Part shown: positions 28,523 through 36,702 of the stretch, one piece after another
Numbering within the stretch: position 1 is the stretch's first letter
Layout of the letters: each line of letters opens with the position of its first letter
Source of the DNA: Nostoc sp. CMAA1605
GTDB taxonomy: Bacteria; Cyanobacteriota; Cyanobacteriia; Cyanobacteriales; Nostocaceae
Length of the DNA stretch: 64,000 nucleotides
Reading direction: 5' to 3'
Assembly (NCBI RefSeq): GCF_021596505.1
Contig: NZ_PJIZ01000002.1
Coordinates: 62,001-126,000 of the forward strand
Position numbers and translations under genes: made by a program
Notes under the pieces: model-generated
What the model was told of the DNA's origin: nothing
Databases searched by the model: none
What the model saw: the letters and a program-made list of their open reading frames with translations, nothing else

Positions 28523-28906
28523 GAGTTAATTAACAGTAAAAGGTTTCAATGTAGACAAGATACAATTTTAATAGCTGTGGTAAATTTGACTAGGGTTACT
28601 TAATAAAAGTAATCAAACTCACCATCCATAGCAGTGTATCCCTTATGTTTATTGCTGCCACACGTATAATAAAAACTTATTTAAGCAGAGTAATTACTGG
28701 TTTGTAAACATTAAAACTCACCCTTAACTTAGGTTCCCTAGTTAGGTTAGGTGCAAGAGTTCCAACTGCTTAAGTTGTAGTGAATAAGTATCATACAGGA
28801 AGCAAACTGTAGAGCAGGTTTTTCCATATCCTGTGAATACTCAGGTATGGCACTGGGAATAATACTATATACAATGAGCCAAAATGCGTCAGAAAATTAG
28901 AAACCT
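28523..28906. other. Divergent spacer
   Basis: This 384-bp spacer separates the unknown cluster (minus) from the TPR-like gene (plus). AT-rich; it must hold promoters for both, but I cannot single out a convincing -35/-10 pair. No gene or notable repeat is seen. Confidence 0.4.
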
Positions 28907-29692
28907 ATGTTAATGTCGCGTCAAAGTATCGTCACCCCTTTAGTAGTAGTTTTGTGTATGTTAGGCATTGCTCGGATGCAATTCCCTAGACTGCAAGAAT
29001 TACTCAATAGTCGGCAGTATATCCCTTTAGCAACTTTAGAAAAAGAACTCCAGCAAGAAAAAGTCAGACTAGATTTACTCAAGCAAACACCTAGTTTTGG
29101 CTATGATAATTTAATGGCAAATTGGGTATATCTCAATTTTTTACAATACTTTGGTGACGATGAAATTCGCGAACGTACAGGATATAGTTTAAGTCCAGAA
29201 TATTTTGACATAATTTTAAAACATGACCCTAGATTTATAGAAGCTTACATCGCTCTTTCTACTAGTGCATCTCTTTATGCTGGTGTGCCAGAACGTTCAA
29301 TAGCCTTAATGGCAGAAAGTTTAAAATCTTTATCTCCCCATGTTCCTGATAAATCTTATTATATTTGGCGTTATAAAGGGATTGATGAATTACTGTTTTT
29401 AGGTGATGCTAAAGCGGCTCAATCCTCTTTTTTGATGGCAGCTAATTGGGCTAGTCAATATGAAGATGAAGAAAGTAAATTTGTCGCTTTTACTTCTCAA
29501 AAAACGGCCGAATTCCTCAGCCGCAATCCCGATAGCACATATGCACAAATTGCGACTTGGGGAATGATATTAACTAATCCTGTTGATGAGAAAACGCGTA
29601 AGAGAGCCATCGATGCTATTGAAAAGTTAGGTGGACAGGTAGTAATTAACCCCGATGGGACAAGCAGTATTAAGTTACCACCACAAGATTAA
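28907..29692 (+). CDS. Conserved hypothetical protein with TPR-like helices
   Basis: A 261-residue protein. The N-terminus has a hydrophobic helix (SIVTPLVVVLCMLGIARM) that could be an anchor or uncleaved signal. The remainder is helical with the spacing of tetratricopeptide-like repeats (DPRFIEAYIALSTSASLYAG, KAAQSSFLMAANWA, SKFVAFTSQKTAEFL). The sequence FGYDNLMANWVYLNFLQYFGDD is reminiscent of a conserved cyanobacterial family without assigned function. It is probably a membrane-tethered scaffold. Alternative ATG at codon 3. It stands alone. Confidence 0.65.
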   Translation: MLMSRQSIVTPLVVVLCMLGIARMQFPRLQELLNSRQYIPLATLEKELQQEKVRLDLLKQTPSFGYDNLMANWVYLNFLQYFGDDEIRERTGYSLSPEYFDIILKHDPRFIEAYIALSTSASLYAGVPERSIALMAESLKSLSPHVPDKSYYIWRYKGIDELLFLGDAKAAQSSFLMAANWASQYEDEESKFVAFTSQKTAEFLSRNPDSTYAQIATWGMILTNPVDEKTRKRAIDAIEKLGGQVVINPDGTSSIKLPPQD

Positions 29693-29859
29693 AAATTACG
29701 GCGTTGCTGAGTGATTTTAAAACAACCTTTTAAAGCGATCGCTGTTTCTTTTGACCAAAAGAGTGCTGAGTGCTGAGTAGGAAATTAAGATAATTGCACC
29801 GGCTGAACGCCTCGCTATCGCTAACAGCACTACTGACTCAGTAATTACTTATGTTTGAA

Positions 29860-29889
29860 TTTACACAAGATTCTAAATATTGCTACAAT
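29860..29889 (+). promoter_or_regulatory. Probable promoter of the permease gene
   Basis: TTTACA (29860-29865) and TACAAT (29884-29889) are separated by 18 bp, close to a sigma-70-type promoter. Transcription would start near 29896, giving a leader of about 88 nt that contains the hairpin 29929-29961. Confidence 0.5.
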
Positions 29890-29928
29890 GTTTATATAAC
29901 TTAATACTTTTGCTCAGGCTTGCAATAT

Positions 29929-29961
29929 AAAACCCTAATCTCCTGAAAAATTAGGGTTTTT
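29929..29961 (+). terminator. Terminator-like hairpin in the permease leader
   Basis: AAAACCCTAA (29929-29938) pairs perfectly with TTAGGGTTTT (29951-29960) around a 12-base loop, followed by T and CC. It sits after the probable promoter and only 22 bp before the permease ATG, so it may act as an attenuator rather than end an upstream transcript. The alternative is a plain terminator for transcripts from the TPR-like gene. Confidence 0.6.
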
Positions 29962-29983
29962 CCAGTGGAAACATTTAATAAAG

Positions 29984-31261
29984 ATGACATCTATAAACCC
30001 AGCTACGCGTTTATTTTCCCGATTAGAACTAAATGGAAGTCAATTGACTCATCAGCCAGGTAGCGTGTTAAGCAGTACCGCATTAATTGCTGGTACAACG
30101 GTCGGTGCAGGGATTTTGGCTTTACCTGCGGTGACACTACCTTCTGGTATTCTCCCTTCCACAGTTTTACTAATTTTAGTTTGGCTATACACCTTAGTAT
30201 CTGGATTATTGATTGCAGAAGTGAACTTAAACTCAATGCGTTTAGAAGGACGCTTGAGTGTTGGTTTTTTGGCAATGGTGGAAAATACTTTGGGTAAATT
30301 GGCGGCGAAAATCGCAGGCGGTGCATATTTATTCATGCACTATGCTTTGTTAGTGGCTTATATGGCGCAAGGTGGGGAAATTTTAATCTCTGCATTGACT
30401 AAAGTTGGGGGTATCCCCAATCATTTACCTGGGTGGCTAGGAACAACGACTTTCACCATGCTGTTTGGTGGAATTATGTATTGGGGAAGAGAAAGATTCA
30501 TTGCAAAACTTAATAGTGCGTTCGTTGCTATCGTCATTGCTTCCTTCTTGGGACTCTTACTTTTAGGAACGGGACAAGTTAAAAGTGTGCAGTTTCTCTT
30601 TCAAGATTGGGGTGCAGTGGGAAGTGCTGTGTCTGTGATGTTAGTAGCACTTTTTTATCACAATATTGTGCCGGTGGTGGTAACTCAATTAGAAGGAGAT
30701 AGTCGCAAGGTTCGCCAATCAATTGTTATTGGTTCTGCCATTCCTTTAGTGATGTTTTTGGCATGGAATGCGGTAATTTTAGGCAGTGTAAATCCAGAAA
30801 TAGTGCAGAAATATCATCATTTTGACCCTTTGCAAATTCTCCGCGCTGGGGGTGCTGGTGAATGGTTGGGTGTGCTGGTATCTATATTTTCTGAGTTTGC
30901 AATTGTTACGTCTTTTATTGGCTTTGTTTATGGGTTAGTGGATTTCTTTCAAGATGTAGCGTTAATTCGTCAAAGGGGACTTGATCAGCGTTTACCACTT
31001 TATTCTCTAATTTTGTTACCACCGATGAGTTTAGGGGCAGTTAATCCCCATATTTTTATTACAGCCTTAGATATTTCTGGTACTTTCAGTATTTCCATTT
31101 TGGGAGGAATCATCCCTGCGTTGATGACTTGGAAGCAACGCCAAAAGCAAGATCATGTGCATCAATTGCTAGTTCCAGGGGGAAGGATGACATTGATAAT
31201 CATGATTATTGTGGCATTAGTAATTATGACTAGACAAATTCTATCAATGGTGAGATTTTAG
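29984..31261 (+). CDS. Aromatic amino acid permease (HAAAP/TyrP-like)
   Basis: An inner-membrane transporter of 425 residues with about eleven hydrophobic helices. The N-terminal TM1 motif STALIAGTTVGAGILALP is characteristic of the hydroxy/aromatic amino acid permease family (Mtr, TnaB, TyrP), which imports Trp or Tyr by proton symport. TM segments are visible through LILVWLYTLVSGLLIAEV, LFMHYALLVAYMAQG, FVAIVIASFLGLLLLGTG, and so on to LIIMIIVALVIMTRQIL. The exact substrate cannot be read from sequence. It stands alone, preceded by a promoter-like element and an attenuator-like hairpin, which suggests regulated expression. Confidence 0.85.
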   Translation: MTSINPATRLFSRLELNGSQLTHQPGSVLSSTALIAGTTVGAGILALPAVTLPSGILPSTVLLILVWLYTLVSGLLIAEVNLNSMRLEGRLSVGFLAMVENTLGKLAAKIAGGAYLFMHYALLVAYMAQGGEILISALTKVGGIPNHLPGWLGTTTFTMLFGGIMYWGRERFIAKLNSAFVAIVIASFLGLLLLGTGQVKSVQFLFQDWGAVGSAVSVMLVALFYHNIVPVVVTQLEGDSRKVRQSIVIGSAIPLVMFLAWNAVILGSVNPEIVQKYHHFDPLQILRAGGAGEWLGVLVSIFSEFAIVTSFIGFVYGLVDFFQDVALIRQRGLDQRLPLYSLILLPPMSLGAVNPHIFITALDISGTFSISILGGIIPALMTWKQRQKQDHVHQLLVPGGRMTLIIMIIVALVIMTRQILSMVRF

Positions 31262-31478
31262 AGTGTAAATATCGACAAGAGCAAATATTTGCATTGACCG
31301 GGTAATCGCTAAAAAGCCGAGAATAATAGAAAAAACCTACTTTTATAGGGATGAAAGATATGTGAATTATATACCAGTGCGATCGCGGAACTTTTTCATA
31401 TCCTTCATCAGAAATTTGCCATTGGGAAATTGATGTTATAAACTGTAGGCGCAGTTTTCTATTAAGGTTTTTTTAATT

Positions 31479-31646
31479 ATGATGACAACACAGACTCTGA
31501 CAACTAAACCTGACAAAAAATCTCCTAAGAAACGACAGCAATCTTTTCCGAGTGTGGATATCGGTTCGCCTCAAGTACCCTTACGCAAACCTAAAAAAAT
31601 CACCCAAGCACCCGAATTATTAAGTGATTGGGAACACGCTAGTTAA
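31479..31646 (+). CDS. Small basic protein (55 residues)
   Basis: An ATG-started frame of 55 codons: rich in Lys, Pro, Ser and Thr in its first half (DKKSPKKRQQSFPSVDIGS) and ending ELLSDWEHAS. AAGG lies about twelve bases upstream. The composition is far from the AT-rich shadows seen elsewhere, and the frame fits neatly between the permease and the convergent 180-residue gene, so it is probably real. No family recognised. Confidence 0.5.
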   Translation: MMTTQTLTTKPDKKSPKKRQQSFPSVDIGSPQVPLRKPKKITQAPELLSDWEHAS

Positions 31647-31656
31647 TTGCTTGTTA

Positions 31657-32199
31657 CTAATTCCATTTGCACAGTTGCAATGGCGGTGTCATACGAGGGC
31701 GGTTGTATTGATAGAATCCCTCAAGATTTAGCAAAGCTTGACGATAAAAAATCCTCTGCATAGCATCCTCATGATGATTAGCAGTACCCATCAAATAACT
31801 TTGACTTAGTGTCAATCGCCCTTCAGCATCCCAGATAAATCTAGATTGGGGTAGATGATTTTGTTGATTACCACTCCACAATATAGCGAACGCTTCACCT
31901 GTAATGAGATTGCCTTTGACATTACCTCTGATACAGATAAAGTTGTCTGAATGGGGATAGCCGTAATATCCCTCAAATCGATTTGCAGTTTTTTGAAAAT
32001 TGGCGCAAACTCCCGCACCGACTCGCCAGTCTTGGGGATCGGGTTGAGAGCAGAATTGATAGTTACCGTTTGCTAAATTGGCAATGTTAATTTGGGGTTT
32101 GGTATCTTGTTTTTGATGAGATTGATGCCAATTAAAGCCATTTATTAACAAAGCGGCGGATAGCACAAATATTTGTGCAGGAATAATTAAACTCAGCAT
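31657..32199 (-). CDS. Exported protein of unknown function
   Basis: A 180-residue protein; GGAG nine bases before ATG supports the start. Residues 3-20 are hydrophobic (SLIIPAQIFVLSAALLI), a signal peptide or anchor. The mature part contains four or five Cys (FCSQPD, GVCANF, FICIRG, LQLCKW), which could form disulphides outside the cytoplasm, and a beta-rich middle (GYYGYPHSDNFICIRGNVKGNLITG). I do not recognise a family. Upstream on the same strand is the 37-residue membrane peptide gene (59 bp gap), possibly in one transcript. Confidence 0.65.
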   Translation of the reverse strand: MLSLIIPAQIFVLSAALLINGFNWHQSHQKQDTKPQINIANLANGNYQFCSQPDPQDWRVGAGVCANFQKTANRFEGYYGYPHSDNFICIRGNVKGNLITGEAFAILWSGNQQNHLPQSRFIWDAEGRLTLSQSYLMGTANHHEDAMQRIFYRQALLNLEGFYQYNRPRMTPPLQLCKWN

Positions 32200-32258
32200 G
32201 ATTACATCTCCAAATATTGAGGAGAGTTGTACAACTGAGATGATTAATCAACTAGTAA

Positions 32259-32372
32259 CTATACTACTGGTGCCGCATAAATGGCTAAAAATACCAGCAA
32301 TAAGATAATTAATAAGCTGATTTTGACGACTAGGTAAGTTGTGGGGTCAAATAAAGGAAAATCGTGTGTCAT
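32259..32372 (-). CDS. 37-residue single-pass membrane peptide
   Basis: A short gene with an excellent ribosome binding site, GGAGGT, four bases before ATG. The product begins MTHDFPLFDPTTYL and is then almost wholly hydrophobic (VVKISLLIILLLVFLAIYAA, residues 15-34), ending PVV. It is a one-helix membrane peptide of the size of photosynthetic or NDH-1 accessory subunits, but it matches none that I can recall. It lies 59 bp upstream of the exported 180-residue protein gene on the same strand. Confidence 0.7.
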   Translation of the reverse strand: MTHDFPLFDPTTYLVVKISLLIILLLVFLAIYAAPVV

Positions 32373-32587
32373 AGTGACCTCCAAGCTTAGGCTCTCGATG
32401 CAATAGTTGGGTGAGGTATATATTTTTTAGCTGTGTATATACATCTATTGTCTGCCAAAAACTAATACACGCAAGGGAAGTTAAAGTTTTAGTAATATTT
32501 TTTAGGATATTGTTAAAAACTATTATCTATAGCGAGGATAGAATTTTTATATAGAAAGGCTGCTCTATCTTAGTTATGGCGCAATAG

Positions 32588-32754
32588 GGTTCAGTTAAGG
32601 CTAAAATCTGGGGTTCGTGAAGTAATGAAAAGTTCGTAGTAAGGACTTCAGTCCTTAGATGAGGACTAAAGTCCTCTCTACAAGACGCTGCGCGTAGCTT
32701 GCTTCCCCGGAGGGGTACACTACAAACTATTTTTTTTTAACTGAACTGTATTGG
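32588..32754 (-). mobile_element. MITE-like hairpin element, copy B, with nested insert
   Basis: An inverted copy of the element at 21122-21251: it starts GGTTCAGTTAAGGCTAAAATC and ends TTAACTGAACTGTATTG. The internal palindromes AAGGACTTCAGTCCTT and GAGGACTAAAGTCCTC are present. Compared with copy A it carries an extra segment of about 35 bp (near 32684-32719: GACGCTGCGCGTAGCTTGC then TTCCCCGGAGGGGTAC), a separate dispersed repeat. The direct repeat GTTATGGCGCAATA (32573-32586) / GTTATGACGCAATA (32755-32768) flanks it and may be a target duplication. Confidence 0.6.
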
Positions 32755-32891
32755 GTTATGACGCAATAAAAAAGAGAAAAAATCTCTACGTCATTTAGAC
32801 AAATATCATCAATCATGAATTAAGCGATCGCTATAGTAATCTTAGAGAAAGATTTATATTTGATTGTAAAAAAATCAGGAGTGATTTATTC

Positions 32892-33017
32892 ATGATTTTC
32901 TTTTACCTGTTTGTTCTCCGTTCCCTAATTACCACATCTAAAAGAACTGCGTTAATCAAATTAGATGACTATATTTTTAGTTTGGTTAAAAAATCAGGTT
33001 TTTTCTTTCGCGAATGA
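32892..33017 (+). CDS. Possible 41-residue peptide
   Basis: ATG is preceded by AGGAG ten bases upstream. The product has a hydrophobic start (MIFFYLFVLRSLI) and a basic, aromatic second half ending GFFFRE. It lies in the long spacer before the TIR-WD40 gene. Without homologues it could equally be chance in AT-rich DNA. Confidence 0.3.
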   Translation: MIFFYLFVLRSLITTSKRTALIKLDDYIFSLVKKSGFFFRE

Positions 33018-33238
33018 TAAATAATCGGTAATAACGCAAATCAAAATTTACGGTATATCCATTTTAATTAAATAGTTGTCACACCATCTTGCTAATTTAT
33101 CGACAATATCCAAATATATTGCAAAATAAAGATTTATGGTATAAAATACTCTAGATTATTTAAAAAAGCGTTAAATTACGTAAATAAATAATTACTTTTA
33201 TTTCTTAGTCTTTAATAAAAAGCATTTCTTAAAGTGGT
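33018..33238. other. AT-rich upstream region of the TIR-WD40 gene
   Basis: About 220 bp of very AT-rich sequence that should hold the promoter of the TIR gene. The ATG at 33239 has only a weak ribosome binding site (CTTAAAGTGGT). No other feature is seen. Confidence 0.4.
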
Positions 33239-35506
33239 ATGGCAGAAAACTCAGTTAAGCTTTTTTTCTCCTACTCGCATAAAGATGAAGAGCTACGAGA
33301 CGAATTAGCAAATCACCTGAGCATTTTAAAACAGCAGGGTGTAATCTCAAGTTGGCATGATAGAAAAGTCCTGCCGGGAGCAGAATGGGATAGTCAAATT
33401 CATGAAAACTTACTCGCAGCTGATATTATCTTGTTGCTGATTAGTGCAGATTTCATAGCTTCTGACTACTGCTGGGATGTTGAAGTTAAAACAGCGATGA
33501 AACGTCATAATGAAGGCAAAGCCTGTGTTATACCGGTTATCTTGCGAAAAGTCGATTGGACAGGCGCACCATTTGGCAAACTGCAATTTCTCCCTAAAAA
33601 TGCTCAACCTGTAACTAGTTGGCAAATTCGAGATGAAGCTTTCGACAACATCGCTCAGGGTATTCGTAGAGTAGCGGAAACCTTGATAATTCAACGTCAG
33701 CAGCAGTTAGCGCAACAGCAAATTGCCAGAAATATAAATCGTTATAAAGCCAAGGTTGAAGAAATTTTATCTGTAGATGGCACGATTTCTTTGCCTTCCA
33801 GAGATACACTCAATGAACTAAGGGAAGAACTAGGATTAACCAATGAACAAGCGAAAGATATTGAACAAAGAGCTTTTGAGCCATATGTAATTTATCAACA
33901 GAAACTGCGAAAATACGAAGAAACCTTTAAGAAGGTAATTGAGTCGGAATACCCTCTCAATAGCAGAATTGAGAGGGATTTAGAACTAAGGCAAAGAGAT
34001 TTAGGTATCAAACCTGAAGATGCCAAAAGAATTGAACTGCCTATTCGTTCTCAGGCAGAATCTAAATATTATCAAACAAAATTACAAGTTAACGTACCAG
34101 AACCATTAGAAGCTAGTGCGGCTGAACCTTTATCCCATAACACAATTAATAAACCACAAAATTATCATCAAGTAAAAGAATCAAATCCCGTAAAATCTAC
34201 AGTCGAGGGAACTAGTGAATTAGAGTCAGAAGCAAATAATTTGAATTTAGCCAATAAACTCAATATTGAAAGTAAAAATCTGCTCAAAAATGTTATAAAA
34301 GTTGCCAATAATGTATCTGATCAATGGGGTATTTCCTCAGATAAAAATATTGTTACTGACATAGCCCAAAAAGGAATATCTCAAATCAAAGAAGCCTTAG
34401 AGAAATCTTATCAAGAAAAATTACAACGTTATCAGCAGGAATTAGCGATTGTTTTCAGGATTGATTATCCTCCCAGCGCATTGACTAATAGTAATTTGAA
34501 AAAAACACAAAAATCTTTAGGACTTGCAGATCAAGACGTAGAGCTAATTAAGCAGCAGATTACTTTACCCAAATATAAAAATTACCAAATAAATTTGTCT
34601 ACCGACAAACCTCTAAATTGGCAATCTCAAATTGCTATAACAGCAAACTTAGGTGATATTAAAGCTGTAGTTACTAATTCTATAGGGACAATTGTAATCA
34701 ACAGTGATGGGCAAAAAATTAATATTTGGGAAGTAATATCTGGAGAATTACTCAGAACTTTAACTGGACATACAGATATAGTTACCACCATTGATTTAAG
34801 TGCAGATAATCAACTATTAGTGAGTGGTAGTGCTGATAGGACTTTTAAACTTTGGCATTTAAGCACAGGTAAGCTAATTCGTACTTTCAACGGACATTCA
34901 GACTGGGTGACTACAGTCGTGATTAGCAAAGATGGAAAGATTATTGCTAGTGGTAGTGCGGATCAAACTATCAGACTTTTGTATTCGTCTAATGGCAACT
35001 TATTTCATACTTTGAAAGGTCACACTGGTTTTGTTCGTGCCATTGCGATTAGTAATGATAGTCAATTACTAGCTAGCGGCAGTAATGATAGAACAGTAAA
35101 AATCTGGAACTTAGCCACTCGTCAATTGCTGAAAACCCTTGAAGGACACACAGGTTTTGTGCGTTCTGTTGCTATTAGTCCTGATGGGAAAACTATTGCT
35201 AGTGCAGGTGAAGAAGGACATATCAAAATCTGGGATGCGCTGACTGGAGAATTAAAAGTAAATCTGACAGAACATATAGGGAATGTTGCATCTGTTGCAA
35301 TTACTGCTGATGGCAATAGATTAATTAGTGGTGGTGATGATAAAACACTCAAAGTATGGAGTTTAGTAACAGGGCAATTAGAAAACAGCTTAGAGGGACA
35401 TATTGGACGAATTTTATCCGTTCGCAGCAGCTTGGATGGGTATACTTTGGTGAGCGGTGGACAAGATAAATCTGTGAGAGTATGGAGCCTGAAAATAGGT
35501 CTTTAA
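33239..35506 (+). CDS. TIR domain-helical repeat-WD40 protein
   Basis: A 755-residue protein. Residues 6-140 are a TIR domain: KLFFSYSHKDEELRDELANHL, VLPGAEWDSQIHENL, DIILLLISADFIASDYC; Glu82 in CWDVEVK is the candidate NADase residue. Residues about 165-285 and 385-465 contain three copies of a helical module of about 60 residues with the pattern Y..KL.+Y...F, Y-P-L/P-S, L.LRQ..LG, A..IE (an adaptor-like repeat). Residues about 480-755 form seven WD40 blades (GHTD, GHSD, GHTG and so on). Such TIR-adaptor-WD40 proteins are thought to be conflict or cell-death sensors. A small zinc-ribbon membrane gene follows after 26 bp. Confidence 0.88.
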   Translation: MAENSVKLFFSYSHKDEELRDELANHLSILKQQGVISSWHDRKVLPGAEWDSQIHENLLAADIILLLISADFIASDYCWDVEVKTAMKRHNEGKACVIPVILRKVDWTGAPFGKLQFLPKNAQPVTSWQIRDEAFDNIAQGIRRVAETLIIQRQQQLAQQQIARNINRYKAKVEEILSVDGTISLPSRDTLNELREELGLTNEQAKDIEQRAFEPYVIYQQKLRKYEETFKKVIESEYPLNSRIERDLELRQRDLGIKPEDAKRIELPIRSQAESKYYQTKLQVNVPEPLEASAAEPLSHNTINKPQNYHQVKESNPVKSTVEGTSELESEANNLNLANKLNIESKNLLKNVIKVANNVSDQWGISSDKNIVTDIAQKGISQIKEALEKSYQEKLQRYQQELAIVFRIDYPPSALTNSNLKKTQKSLGLADQDVELIKQQITLPKYKNYQINLSTDKPLNWQSQIAITANLGDIKAVVTNSIGTIVINSDGQKINIWEVISGELLRTLTGHTDIVTTIDLSADNQLLVSGSADRTFKLWHLSTGKLIRTFNGHSDWVTTVVISKDGKIIASGSADQTIRLLYSSNGNLFHTLKGHTGFVRAIAISNDSQLLASGSNDRTVKIWNLATRQLLKTLEGHTGFVRSVAISPDGKTIASAGEEGHIKIWDALTGELKVNLTEHIGNVASVAITADGNRLISGGDDKTLKVWSLVTGQLENSLEGHIGRILSVRSSLDGYTLVSGGQDKSVRVWSLKIGL

Positions 35507-35532
35507 GTCTTGAGTTTAAGTAGATTAACTAT

Positions 35533-35751
35533 ATGGAATATATCATCGTACTTCTCTTTACTGGTGTGATCACAGCTCTGATTGCACAGGGCAAAAACAG
35601 ACGCGCACTAGTTTGGTTTCTCTGTGGATTTTTTGTAGTCGGTTTATTCATTATTCCCTTTCTTTCAGCTTTAAGAAAATGTCCTAATTGTGGCAAATAC
35701 ATAGAAAAAGAAACAAAAATATGTGGCTACTGTGGTCATAATATACTTTAG
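35533..35751 (+). CDS. Small membrane protein with C-terminal zinc ribbon
   Basis: A 72-residue protein. One or two hydrophobic helices (YIIVLLFTGVITALIAQG and LVWFLCGFFVVGLFIIPFL) are followed by a zinc ribbon with two CxxC pairs (CPNCGK and CGYCGH). It lies 26 bp after the TIR-WD40 gene in the same direction, so the two are probably co-transcribed; whether it takes part in TIR signalling is unknown. The start has no strong ribosome binding site. Confidence 0.65.
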   Translation: MEYIIVLLFTGVITALIAQGKNRRALVWFLCGFFVVGLFIIPFLSALRKCPNCGKYIEKETKICGYCGHNIL

Positions 35752-35771
35752 TTCCAACTAGCACGAAAATA

Positions 35772-36329
35772 TTAAGGAATTCCTGCTAGTTGAAAGATTT
35801 GCTGCGGTGTAATTTGTAAATCTGTCAGTAATTCATCAGCTAAACTAGCTTCACCGCTTTTAGTTTGGGGTCTGGTATCAGGATAAAAAACAGTTACAGT
35901 TTTAGCTTTGGTATCTATCACCCAAACTCTCATCACACCCGCATCTAGATAATCTGTGGCTTTAGCTGCCATCTCACCGAAACTTTGGCCAGGGGAGATA
36001 ATTTCAATTACTAAGTCTGGGGGTATGGGACAAGGTGCATCTTCAACGACATCATTCGGCAGCCGTGAGAAGGAAACAAATAATAAGTCTGGTACAGGAA
36101 CCCAGTCTCGTCCCTGACGTTTGAGAGTAATCGCCCACTCAATACCAACCTCTCCTCGATTTTGCGCCCAAGGTGTTAAAAGTGCATATATTGTGCCTGT
36201 TACTCTGGAATGAAATCTTTTTGGTGCCATTTTAGGTTTTAATTCGCCATTAACTAATTCGTAGGTGATATCGCCTTCTGGTAAGGCGAGGAATTCGGCA
36301 AGTGTGAGTTGAGCTTTAAGTTGAGTCAT
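35772..36329 (-). CDS. Uma2 family endonuclease-fold protein (DUF820)
   Basis: A 185-residue protein of the Uma2 family, a PD-(D/E)XK nuclease fold that has greatly multiplied in cyanobacteria. Seen are the N-terminal LTLAEFLALPEGDITYELVNGEL, the central VPDLLFVS (catalytic Asp) and LVIEIISPGQSFGEMAAKATDYLDAGVMRVWVID (Glu-x-Ile core and helix). Function is not established; DNA cleavage is assumed from the fold. A second, more distant Uma2 gene is at 51064. Confidence 0.85.
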   Translation of the reverse strand: MTQLKAQLTLAEFLALPEGDITYELVNGELKPKMAPKRFHSRVTGTIYALLTPWAQNRGEVGIEWAITLKRQGRDWVPVPDLLFVSFSRLPNDVVEDAPCPIPPDLVIEIISPGQSFGEMAAKATDYLDAGVMRVWVIDTKAKTVTVFYPDTRPQTKSGEASLADELLTDLQITPQQIFQLAGIP

Positions 36330-36403
36330 ACATCTACTCTCAATTCATAACTCTATTTTGCATATATCATAAAAGATGCCACAGGCGCGATTAGTTAAAG
36401 TCA

Positions 36404-36691
36404 ATGCGATTAATTTTGTACAGTAAACCTGGTTGTCATTTGTGTGAAGGCTTGCAAGAGAAGCTAGAACAGATCCAAAACTTGACATTTGAGTTAGAGA
36501 TTCGTGACATTACTACCCGTGAAGATTGGTTTCATGCCTATCAGTATGAGATTCCCGTTTTGCATTTAATCCAGTCTGACGAAGAGAAAGCACAAGCTTT
36601 ACCCCGCCCTTCTCCCCGTGCTAGCGTGCAGCAATTAGAGCAAATGTTGTGTAAGTATTTAGCCAAGACGGAAAAAAATAATGCAGAATAA
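36404..36691 (+). CDS. Glutaredoxin-like family protein
   Basis: A 95-residue thioredoxin-fold protein with the redox motif CHLC at residues 10-13 (LYSKPGCHLCEGLQEKL) and the cis-Pro segment YEIPVLHL. It belongs to the glutaredoxin-like DUF836 type, probably a cytosolic thiol reductase with unknown partner. It ends 11 bp before the murE start in the same direction, so the two are likely co-transcribed. Confidence 0.8.
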   Translation: MRLILYSKPGCHLCEGLQEKLEQIQNLTFELEIRDITTREDWFHAYQYEIPVLHLIQSDEEKAQALPRPSPRASVQQLEQMLCKYLAKTEKNNAE

Positions 36692-36702
36692 GCGCAAGAA
36701 TA

